A DNA stretch of 36,515 bases from RI-153 sp963721725 (lineage in GTDB: Bacteria; Chloroflexota; Anaerolineae; Caldilineales; Caldilineaceae). The stretch covers positions 1-36,515 of the forward strand of contig CAVRLX010000027.1 of NCBI GenBank assembly GCA_963721725.1, in the 5' to 3' direction. The notes under the pieces were generated by a model. It was not told where the DNA came from and did no database searches. It was given only the letters and a program-made list of their open reading frames with translations. This document shows, piece after piece, positions 25,575-33,045 of this stretch (positions are counted from its first letter, which is position 1; each line of letters starts with the position of its first letter). The translations under genes were made by a program, and so were the position numbers.

Positions 25575-26171
25575 CTATGGGGAGAGTGAGGCCGACCGCG
25601 CTTGCCATTCTGTTTGCAGCATGGCATAGACGAACTCGTCGCCCCACTCGCCTTTGAAGATCTCGTTGTGAATAAAGTGTGCCTCGCGCCGCATCCCCAG
25701 CCGTTCCATGAGCCGATACGATCCCGGGTTGCGTACGTCACACCGCCCAAAAATTCGATGCAACTGATAGGTCTCGAAGCCCAGCGCCAACATAGCCTGG
25801 GCGGCTTCCGTGGCATAACCGCGCCCGGCATAATCAGGATTAAAAATAAAGCCGATTTCCCCTTGCTGATGCTCCTGGCTGCGCAACACAAGGGAGACTT
25901 CTCCAATCACCCGGCCCGTCTCGTACAAAACGACAGCCAACGCCAATCCTGCCCCCTCTTCGGTCAGTCCAATCAGCGTTTTTTTGCGCGCCAGCACTGC
26001 TTTTGTCTGGTCCAGCGTGCGCGCTTCCCAATAGACAAAGCGTGCAACGTCGGGTAAGGAATGGAACGCGTACAGATCAGACAGATCCTCGTCTACAAAC
26101 GTGCGTAGCTGAAGCCGTGCGGTGTGAATGGGATCTTGCACTGTTATCCCTTGTTTCATGTGTGTATTCAT
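25575..26171 (-). CDS. GNAT family N-acetyltransferase (RimJ/RimL-like)
   Basis: 198 residues from ATG 26171 (NTHMKQGITVQDPIHTARLQ); the frame extends to 26309 through the region before the hairpin, which is unlikely to be coding. The acetyltransferase_3 pattern is clear: TARLQLRTFVDEDLSDLYAF, GEIGFIFNPDYAGRGYATEA (the acetyl-CoA pyrophosphate loop, usually R/Q-x-x-G-x-G/A) and HRIFGRCDVRNPGSYRLMER followed by LGMRREAHF. Such enzymes acetylate protein N-termini, small amines or antibiotics; the substrate cannot be told. It is convergent with DUF790, with 2 bp between the two stops. Confidence 0.88.
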   Translation of the reverse strand: MNTHMKQGITVQDPIHTARLQLRTFVDEDLSDLYAFHSLPDVARFVYWEARTLDQTKAVLARKKTLIGLTEEGAGLALAVVLYETGRVIGEVSLVLRSQEHQQGEIGFIFNPDYAGRGYATEAAQAMLALGFETYQLHRIFGRCDVRNPGSYRLMERLGMRREAHFIHNEIFKGEWGDEFVYAMLQTEWQARSASLSP

Positions 26172-26304
26172 GGACTCATTTCCCCACGCAGTAAGTGATT
26201 GCAATCTATAGCGTATGCACCTCTGAATTTCTAAAAATCTGCGCACTCTCCGGCTCTCGATTGACGCAGTGGCCGAGGGCATTCGCATACCCTTGCACAG
26301 ATGC

Positions 26305-26349
26305 CACAAAGGACCGCTCTTGGCTTATAGCCAAGAGCGGTCCTTTGTG
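26305..26349. terminator. Perfect 21-bp stem hairpin between msrA and GNAT genes
   Basis: CACAAAGGACCGCTCTTGGC pairs over 21 bp with its complement around a 3-nt loop (TAT). It lies downstream of the msrA stop at 26380 and upstream of the GNAT start, both on the minus strand. The stem base is T-rich, but no long T-run follows. Confidence 0.7.
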
Positions 26350-26379
26350 AATGTTCAAATCAGATTTTGCAAGTTTGTT

Positions 26380-26928
26380 TTATACCGCCGAGCGTGTGCG
26401 CAGCTTTTGAAAGAATGTCTTGCGCGTCTTGGCAACCTTGGGGGCCACCACCACCTGGCAATAGGACTGCTGCGGGTTACGGGCGAAATAATTCTGATGA
26501 TACTCTTCGGCCTTGTAGAAATGCTCAAGAGGAGTCAACTCAGTGACAATGGGGTTGTCCCAGACTTCAGCGATCTCGTCCATGACAGTCTGCGCCACGC
26601 GCTTTTGTTCGTAGTTGTGGTAAAAAATCGCCGAGCGATATTGCGATCCCACATCGGCCCCCTGGCGGTTGCGCGTCGTGGGATCGTGGATAGTGAAAAA
26701 GATCTGCAAGATCTCGGCAAAGCTGATCACACTCGGATCAAAGGTGACTTGCACCACCTCGGCATGGCCGGTGCGCTCGCTGCATACGTCCCGATAGGTG
26801 GGGTTGGCAACATGCCCACCGCTATAGCCCGACTCTACTTTCTGCACCCCGGCGATCTCCAAATAGACCGCCTCTAGACACCAAAAACAGCCGCCGCCCA
26901 ATGTGGCGATTTCGTGTGGATTGTTCAT
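26380..26928 (-). CDS. msrA: Peptide-methionine (S)-S-oxide reductase MsrA
   Basis: 182 residues from ATG 26928 (NNPHEIATLGGGCFWCLEAV). It reduces methionine-S-sulfoxide in proteins, with Cys14 in GGCFWC as the nucleophile. Other family blocks are present: VQKVESGYSGGHVANPTYRD, TGHAEVVQVTFDPSVISFAE, FFTIHDPTTRNRQGADVGSQ, YRSAIFYH and EEYHQNYFARNP. A resolving Cys is in SYCQVVVAPK. The length matches the standalone MsrA class and there is no signal peptide, so it is cytosolic. It is a single-gene unit with the hairpin at 26305-26349 behind it. Confidence 0.93.
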   Translation of the reverse strand: MNNPHEIATLGGGCFWCLEAVYLEIAGVQKVESGYSGGHVANPTYRDVCSERTGHAEVVQVTFDPSVISFAEILQIFFTIHDPTTRNRQGADVGSQYRSAIFYHNYEQKRVAQTVMDEIAEVWDNPIVTELTPLEHFYKAEEYHQNYFARNPQQSYCQVVVAPKVAKTRKTFFQKLRTRSAV

Positions 26929-27036
26929 CGTTTTCCCACTTTCTCGAAAGATTGCACTTGAAATCGACGCAACTATATAGCACCAGCTACACTCTTTCAG
27001 CGAGCCACGGTACAGTTCGCCATCACATACCAAATC

Positions 27037-28231
27037 CTATGCCCACGCCGCCGCCACCCAATCTTTGGCACGGCGGATGCGAGCATAGGATTGGTCGATG
27101 CGCTCGGCGGGGACAACCCCACTCTGCACCAAATTGCGCACAATTTCTACAATGCGCGCCGTCATATTCTCTTCCACATAGAAATTCATGCTAAACGAAA
27201 GCACATCCACCCCAGCCAGAATGGCAAGCCGGATTGAGTCTTCCAGGCTATAGTGAGCACGAATGGCGTCCATTTGCAGATCATCGCTGATCACCAGCCC
27301 ATCGTAGCGCAGGCGGGTGCGCAGCAGTCCGTGGATCACCGAACGCGACAGCGTGGCCGGGTGATTGGGATCCAATCGACTGTTGAAAATGTGCGCGGTC
27401 ATCACAGCATCCACCCCCCCGGCTCGAATCAACGCATCGTAGGGCTTTAACTCCTGCACGCGCCACCGTCCCGTCACGTCCACAAAGCCTTCGTGTGAAT
27501 CGACAGTGGCGCTGCCGTGGCCGGGAAAATGTTTCAGCGTACACAAGATGCCCTTGGCCCGGTGCGCTTCAATAAAGGTAGAGGCATGGCGTGTCACCAC
27601 CTCTGGGCTGGCCGAAAAGCTGCGTTCCAGCTTTCCAATCACAGGATTGGTGGGGTTGCTGTTGAGATCTACCACCGGGGCCAAGTTGAAATTGATGCCA
27701 TATTGGCGCAGTGCCCCGGCAAAATTGGTGGCATATTGGGATGTCAACGCCAGATCATCACGCGCGCCCAACGCCTGGGCCGAAAAATCGTTGTGTAGCC
27801 CAAATTTCTCGTTGAGACGGCTCACCTTGCCACCCTCTTGATCCGTGGCAATCAAGAGCGGTAGACTGGACCATTGCCACGAGGTCTGTTGCAATTTAAC
27901 CGTCATGGCTGTCAACTGTTCTGGCGAGGTCACGTTGTAGCGGAAGAGTACCACGCCGCCCACATGATGCTCTCGCACATCGCGCAGCAGCGCGTCTGTC
28001 GTCGGCCAGTTCCGTGGTGCGAAAGCCAATCAGCAACATCTGACCGATCTTATAGTCTAACGAGACTTCTTGGGGGCTGGGGCTGCTGGCAACGGCAGCG
28101 GGGAGAACAGGACGGGCGGCAGAGAGTGGACGGGCAAAGCTTCCACCCTGTGCGGCGACCAGGGCCACAGCGGCGGCTTTGCCCATCTGGACAAACAAAC
28201 GGCGGCGCGAGATCAAAGAAAAACGTGACAT
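27037..28231 (-). pseudogene. GH3 beta-N-acetylhexosaminidase (NagZ-like), Tat signal, one frameshift
   Basis: About 398 residues when joined. ATG 28231 starts SRFSLISRRRLFVQ, a twin-arginine signal peptide with an Ala-rich core (GKAAAVALVAAQ), so the enzyme is exported folded. LDYKIGQMLLIGFR is the GH3 start; a one-base break near 27990 follows, then LLRDVREHHVGGVVLFRYNV, LPLLIATDQEGGKVSRLN, INFNLAPVVDLNSNP, TLKHFPGHGSATVDSHEGF (the catalytic Asp/His loop KHFPGHGs) and GLVISDDLQMDAIRA (the nucleophile Asp). Members release N-acetylglucosamine from peptidoglycan fragments or chitin. The frame is otherwise intact, so an indel error is plausible. Confidence 0.88.
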
Positions 28232-28428
28232 AGACAACCTTATTTCACTCTATACTAAGCAGTGCCCCAAAGGACCATGGTTTGCTCTATGAAACATGTC
28301 CTTGTGTGCTGCTGCGGAGTATACAAAAGCGGGAAAGACGACATACCGGACGCAGCATACTCGAAAATCAGCCTACGGTCGAATTCTCCCAGAATCAGGA
28401 CACAATCCCCACGCTTGGCATACGGTTT

Positions 28429-29043
28429 CTAGAGCGCAGACAAAACATAAAAATAGTTGTCGTGGCCGGGGATGATGATGTCAGCGATCTTCGCCAGACG
28501 GTTCATGCTGGCGGCGGCGGCGGCGAAGTCAGTAGAGTTAAAATAGCCGCGCCGTTCGTCCCAATACTCACGCGTGACGACGGCGTCGGCGGCCAGCACC
28601 ACCGATTTACCCGCCCAGTCAAAGCGCAGGCTATAATGATGTTCAGTATGGCCGGGGGTATGGATCACGTCGATTTCACCCAGCAGCCGATCCGTAACCG
28701 TTTCTACGGTCTTGTCATAAATGGCGGTGAGTTGAGCCGCCACCGGCGCAGCAGCCAGCCAGCGCGCTGCCGGAAAATGGGGTAGCCCATAGTGATGATC
28801 ACCGTGGGCGTGGGTAAGAAAGACGGCGTCAATAGCCTCAGGTTTCAGCCCCGTGCGCCGAAAGAGTTCTGCGTTCATATCGCTCTCCTCTTTAAGCGAA
28901 GGGTCCACCAACAGGCGCACCCCGTCGAGTTGAATGAGTGTACAGGTACAAATCGCAGGCCGATAGGACTGAGTCTCTTTCTCGCCCCAGTAGCGGTTGC
29001 GAGAAAGGTTGCCAATGGTAATAATATCCCAACGATTAATCAT
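28429..29043 (-). CDS. MBL-fold metallo-hydrolase
   Basis: 204 residues with AGGAG 5 nt before ATG 29043. Metal ligands are visible: LTHAHGDHHYG (His-x-His-x-Asp-His), IHTPGHTEHHYSL, LAADAVVTREYWDE and IIIPGHDNYF, the full binuclear-zinc set of a lactonase/glyoxalase-like hydrolase. No signal peptide. It is divergent from the aldo/keto reductase at 29124 across an 80-bp gap that must hold both promoters. The substrate is unknown; the neighbouring sugar- and lactone-type enzymes are only suggestive. Confidence 0.88.
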   Translation of the reverse strand: MINRWDIITIGNLSRNRYWGEKETQSYRPAICTCTLIQLDGVRLLVDPSLKEESDMNAELFRRTGLKPEAIDAVFLTHAHGDHHYGLPHFPAARWLAAAPVAAQLTAIYDKTVETVTDRLLGEIDVIHTPGHTEHHYSLRFDWAGKSVVLAADAVVTREYWDERRGYFNSTDFAAAAASMNRLAKIADIIIPGHDNYFYVLSAL

Positions 29044-29123
29044 CGTTTCTCCTACTTATGATTCTTGGGTTGCAGCATGTCCATGCTACATTGCTACGCT
29101 CATCAAAGAAAGGACAGTATACC

Positions 29124-30005
29124 ATGCTTGACAAGGTTCGTTTTGGTCGCACCGGCCTTCAGGTCACACGCCTGGCCCTGGGCGGCTATCCCTTTGGCGG
29201 CGTGAACCGCGCGCGTGATTGGGATCCCTTCACCGAATGGGGGCGCGCCGTTGCCGTAGAAACTGTCCACGCGGCGCTGGAGGCTGGCATCAACTACATC
29301 GACACCGCTCCCAGTTATGGGGATGGCAACAGTGAGTCGATTATCGGCGAGGCCACCCACGACCGTCGCGAGCGTTTTGTATTGGCAACGAAAGTGAGCT
29401 ACAACAACCTGTCGCCCAAAGAAGTGATTGCCAGTGTAGAGGCATCGGCGCGGCGGCTGCGTACGGATGTGATTGATGTGATCCAATTTCACGGTGGGCT
29501 GTATACCCAGGCGCAGGTGGATCACATTCTGCGCGGCGGGCTGTTAGATGCGCTGATCTCTCTGCGCACGCGCGGGCTTGTGCGTTTTTTGGGCTTCACC
29601 GTGGAGGAACCGCTGACGGCGCGCCCGCTGGTGGCAAGCGGCGCGTTTGACGTGATCCAAGTGCGCTATAACTTGATTCACCAAGGGGCGGCGCTGCATG
29701 TGCTCAACGAGGCCACCACCGCTGACATGGGCATCGCCACCATGCGTACCATGACATCGGGCATTTTCCAGCGCCTTGCCAGCTATCTGGTGCCACAGCG
29801 CCCCGAAGAGGAGCTATACGAACTGACGCTAAAGTTTGTGCTCTCGGATAGTCGTGTGCATCTGCCCATTGTGGGCATGCGCTGGCCCGAAGAAGTGGAG
29901 CGTAATGTGGCGTTGGTTAACTCGTTTATGCCGCCTTTTGACGTGGCCGAATTGCCGCGTCTGACCGCCCATATTTACCGCAGCGAGGATGAGTTGGAAG
30001 GGTAG
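29124..30005 (+). CDS. Aldo/keto reductase
   Basis: 293 residues from ATG 29124, which has AAAGGA upstream; the open frame from 29058 has no support. The NADPH-dependent (beta/alpha)8 barrel tetrad is visible: Asp in GINYIDTAPSYGDGNSE, Tyr in the same PSYG, Lys in RFVLATKVSYNN and His in DVIQFHGGLYTQ. The C-terminal part (LPIVGMRWPEEVERNVALVN) is the cofactor-phosphate region. These enzymes reduce aldehydes or ketones in the cytosol; the exact substrate cannot be inferred. It is followed by the GATTGG-type inverted-repeat segment. Confidence 0.9.
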   Translation: MLDKVRFGRTGLQVTRLALGGYPFGGVNRARDWDPFTEWGRAVAVETVHAALEAGINYIDTAPSYGDGNSESIIGEATHDRRERFVLATKVSYNNLSPKEVIASVEASARRLRTDVIDVIQFHGGLYTQAQVDHILRGGLLDALISLRTRGLVRFLGFTVEEPLTARPLVASGAFDVIQVRYNLIHQGAALHVLNEATTADMGIATMRTMTSGIFQRLASYLVPQRPEEELYELTLKFVLSDSRVHLPIVGMRWPEEVERNVALVNSFMPPFDVAELPRLTAHIYRSEDELEG

Positions 30006-30011
30006 AGAGTA

Positions 30012-30303
30012 GCGATTGGGGATTGGCAATTAGGGATTGGCGATTAGTGGTGTGGTGTCAAGGTTAATTTGATTGCGGAGAAGGCATACCCAGATGGCGT
30101 CCCACTCGCATCTAGAGATGCTCACTCCGCCTCTTTTCCAGCACTTGAGCCTTGATACGACAGTAGTCCACCAGACCGAATTTATCAGGGAGGGGACGAG
30201 ATCTGTGCCCGCTCTGGGCGTACACAGAGACAGGGTAATTAAAGGATTGGACGATTGTAGAAACCTCCTAATCGCCAATCCCCAATCGCCAGTCCCCAAT
30301 CCC
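30012..30303. repeat. Inverted GATTGG-type repeats around a 220-bp non-coding core
   Basis: The left arm (30012-30047) and right arm (30268-30303, inverted) are both built of GGGATTGGCGATTAG-like units; the inner 15 bp (30033-30047 and 30268-30282) match perfectly. The core contains GCGGAG/CTCCGC enclosing GCATC/GATGC. It fills the gap between the convergent aldo/keto reductase and phosphodiesterase genes. A related GGATTGGGGATT sits at 32291. It looks like a dispersed repeat family rather than a gene. Confidence 0.6.
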
Positions 30304-31017
30304 TATGCCCCCAACACGGCGAGGAAAAGTTCGGGATCGTCCAGGTTGATTAGGTCAATCTCCCAGGCCAGGATCTCGCCAAAAATCTGCGCCGATTCTT
30401 GCTGGGCGCGCGCCATGACGCGGATGCCCAAGTCGTGGCACGCGCCGATGAGATCAGCGTTGAGATTTTCGGGGCTGACCTCTACAATGCTGGCCCCAAA
30501 GCGGGTATGCGCGTCTTGAACGCCCGCTACGTCGCCTACGTTGATCTTCAGCGGCAGTTCGGGGGCAAGCTGCGCGCAGAGACGCATCCACTCTTTGCTC
30601 CCCGACCACAAGAAGCAGTCGTTCTCGAAGCCGGTGCTGTAGATCAGGTCGATGAGTTGCTGGGGGTGGGCAAATTTTACGTCAAAGTAGACTTTGGCCT
30701 TGCCCTTGACCCACGCCAGAAATTCATCCAAGCGCGGTACGCGCTCGCCGCGGAATTGGGGCGAAAACCAACTTCCGGCGTCGAGTCTGGTCGATCTCGG
30801 CGGCGGTGAGCGCCAGCAAATGACCACTGCCATCTGTCGTGCGGTCCACTGTGGCGTCGTGCATCACATAAAAGAGACCATCGCGGCTGGTCCAGACGTC
30901 CACCTCCACATAATCCACGCCCAGGTCGATACAGGCCTGGGCTGCGGCCAGCGTATTCTCCGGGGCGACGCCATTCGCTCCCCGGTGCGAAACAATTTCC
31001 ACTTTTTTCATACCCAC
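30303..31017 (-). pseudogene. Glycerophosphodiester phosphodiesterase, one frameshift
   Basis: About 237 residues. GTG 31017 has AAGGAG 8 nt upstream; ATG 31011 is two codons later. The TIM-barrel catalytic residues are there: VSHRGANGVAPENTLAA (first His), DYVEVDVWTSRDG (metal Glu/Asp) and FYVMHDATVDRTTDGSG (second His). A one-base break near 30785, where one A is extra, leads on to LDAGSWFSPQFRGERVPRLD, VYFDVKFAHPQQL and AREILAWEID-like final strands, LINLDDPELFLAVLG. Members hydrolyse glycerophosphodiesters to glycerol-3-phosphate. Divergent from the enolase-superfamily gene at 31128. Confidence 0.87.
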
Positions 31018-31127
31018 GTCGAAAACTCCTTTTCCTAAAAAAGCCGGGATCTGGTACAAAGTATAGTGTGTAAACCGGATCAGATCCGTAGTACCATCAC
31101 CACCCACACCCACAACGGAGAGAACGC

Positions 31128-32290
31128 ATGTCTGACCCCATTATCACCAAGTTTGAAGTGCATCAGTACGAGTTCACGCAGCGCGATCTGGGCTATGATT
31201 ACAACGGGTTCAACCTCGTCTATGAGCCGGGCAACACGATTACACGCGGCGGCTATGTGCTGCGTGTCTTTACAGATCAGGGAATTGTAGGCGAGTATGC
31301 CGGGGGGAGTTCGCTGGATTATGCGGCGCTGGCAAAGCTGGCCCCCTATTTTATCGGCAAAAGCGCGCTGGAACGCGAGCGGCTTTTCAGCGATGTGAAT
31401 CGGGTGCAACGGCAGGTAGCGCGGATCGGCTTGTCCACGGTGGATATTGCGCTGTGGGACATTGCCGGCAAGCTTTTCGGCGTGCCTGTTTACAAGCTGT
31501 TGGGCGGCTACAAAACCAGCATTCCCTGCTATGCCAGCACCTATCACGGCGATCACCAGCCCGACGGCATGTCCACGCCCGAAGCCTATGCCGATTTTGC
31601 CGAACAGTGTTTAGATCTGGGCTATCCTGCGTTCAAGATCCACGGCTGGGGCGCGCGCCCATCCGCCAAGAGATGGAAACCGTCCACGCCGTGGGCAAGC
31701 GTGTGGGCGGCAAAATGGATCTCATGCTCGACCCCGCCTGTGAATATGTTACCTTTGGCGACGCCCTCAAGGTGGGCTGGGCCTGTGATGAAAACCGCTT
31801 TTTCTGGTACGAGGACCCCTATCGCGATGGCGGCACGTCGCAGTTTGCCCACCGCAAACTGCGCCAGTTGATCCGCACGCCGCTGCTCATGACCGAGCAT
31901 GTGCGTTCGCTGGAGCCGCACATGGATTTTCTGGTTAACGAGGCCACAGATTTCGTGCGCGGGGATGTGGGCTATGACGGCATTACCGGGGTGATGAAAC
32001 TGGCGCACGCTTGTGAAGGGTTGGGCGTGGACATTGAATTTCACGGGCCGGGGCCAGCCCAGCGTCAGTGTATGGCGGCCATCCGCAACACCAACTACTA
32101 CGAAATGGGGCTGTTGCATCCCAAAGCGCCGGCCAGCCATGATCCCGATCTCTATATTGACTATCACGACACGCTCGAAGGGGTAGACGAACAAGGCCAT
32201 GTGCCGATCCCACAAGGGCCGGGGCTGGGCGTAGAAATCAACTGGGAGTGGGTGAACAAAAATCGGGTGTCGATGGTGACGCTGGATTAA
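31128..32290 (+). pseudogene. Mandelate racemase/muconate-lactonizing (enolase superfamily) enzyme, one frameshift
   Basis: About 387 residues when joined. GGAGAG lies upstream of ATG 31128. The N-terminal capping domain (ITKFEVHQYEFTQRDLGYDY, GYVLRVFTDQGIVGEYAGG) precedes the barrel: LSTVDIALWDIAGKLFGVPV, PAFKIHGW (catalytic Lys/His region). A break at GCGCGC near 31660 needs two fewer bases and leads to APIRQEMETVHAVG; then MDLMLDPACEYV, RFFWYEDPYRDGG and LLMTEHV (metal Asp/Glu/Glu), and VDIEFHGPGPAQRQC (His). Members abstract a proton alpha to a carboxylate, typically on sugar acids. The break lies in a GC dinucleotide repeat. Confidence 0.87.
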
Positions 32291-32399
32291 GGATTGGGGA
32301 TTATGGGCAGTTGGCCGAAGTCTACCGTTCCCACGCGGAGGGATGAGGCATGGTAATCAAGGCCATTGCCGCTGACGTATACAAGGTCTGCTCATCTTC

Positions 32400-32440
32400 G
32401 CCCTTCACTTGGGTTACGAAGCGTAACCCAAGTGAAGGGC
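32400..32440. terminator. 19-bp palindrome upstream of ssrA
   Basis: GCCCTTCACTTGGGTTAC (32400-32417) pairs with GTAACCCAAGTGAAGGGC (32423-32440), and one more G-C pair closes a 3-nt loop (AAG). It lies between the enolase-superfamily gene and the tmRNA promoter, with no T-run, and is inside a short ORF from ATG 32350 (VIKAIAADVYKV) that looks like the first codons of a lost gene. A terminator or a dispersed palindromic repeat are both possible. Confidence 0.5.
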
Positions 32441-32463
32441 ACACGGTTAAAGGTTTGGCAAAT

Positions 32464-32492
32464 TTTACAAATCCTACCCAAAGTGCTATACT
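32464..32492 (+). promoter_or_regulatory. Sigma70 promoter of ssrA
   Basis: TTTACA (32464-32469), a 17-bp spacer, then TATACT (32487-32492). The tmRNA 5' end lies 18 nt after the -10, allowing a short 5' leader that is removed by processing. Confidence 0.7.
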
Positions 32493-32509
32493 TCTTTGTG
32501 TTCAGTCGA

Positions 32510-32920
32510 GGGGATGATTGGTTTCGACGGGGCAGATACGTTTTGGAATTGCAAGCCGTAGAGCGTCGGCTACGTAAAAAAGGCGCAAACCCTATAAATG
32601 CCAAAACAGGCAAGGTCTTCAACTTCGCTTCCCGCACCCCCGCTTTCGCAGCGGTGGCTGCCTAACCCGAAGTGACCAAATGACCCTCTGAGGAGGGTCA
32701 CGGTCCGTATCGGTGCGGCCAGCAGGCCGAACGGTAGCCGACATATACTGCGAGCTGCTACAGTCTGACGTCGATAAGACTGTCTAAGAGTCATCGAATC
32801 GCTGGCTTCTAACCCTACGTCACCCCGGGGTTTGCTGGTAAAATCTAATGTCTGGTGACTACGCTTGTAGACGTTTCACAGCTACTGTTTCGGACGCGGG
32901 TTCGACTCCCGCCATCTCCA
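32510..32920 (+). ncRNA. ssrA: tmRNA
   Basis: The 5' end GGGGATGATTGGTTTCGAC and the 3' end with GCGGGTTCGACTCCCGC (T-arm) and CATCTCC-A form the tRNA-like acceptor stem (GGGGATG/CATCTCC). CCA is not encoded. tmRNA rescues stalled ribosomes together with SmpB. The tag frame starts at GCA 32585 (ANPINAKTGK) and ends in AFAAVAA before TAA 32663-32665: 26 residues, longer than the roughly 10 of E. coli. The hydrophobic Ala-Ala end suits ClpXP-type proteolysis. Pseudoknot-like helices follow (GACCCTCTGAGGAGGGTC at 32682-32699). Confidence 0.95.
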
Positions 32921-32926
32921 CTGAAG

Positions 32927-32955
32927 AGTGCCTGGGACATCCCCCAGGCACTTTT
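32927..32955 (+). terminator. Rho-independent terminator of ssrA
   Basis: AGTGCCTGGG pairs with CCCAGGCACT around a 6-nt loop, and the right arm runs into TTTT. It begins 7 nt after the tmRNA 3' end. Confidence 0.85.
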
Positions 32956-33045
32956 GATTTCCCCCGGGTTGACAGGCTGCCCCGCTTGCCCCCATAATTT
33001 CAACGTGTGTCTCCCGATTTTGATAACGCTCACGTGTAAACACCC

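Noticed and set aside
31622..32215. A 197-codon minus-strand ORF opposite the enolase-superfamily gene
   Set aside because: Shadow; the plus-strand frame has metal and catalytic residues in order.
32366..32665. A 99-codon protein gene upstream of and through the tmRNA
   Set aside because: Its last third is the tmRNA tag frame and the rest lies in the ssrA promoter and 5' domain.
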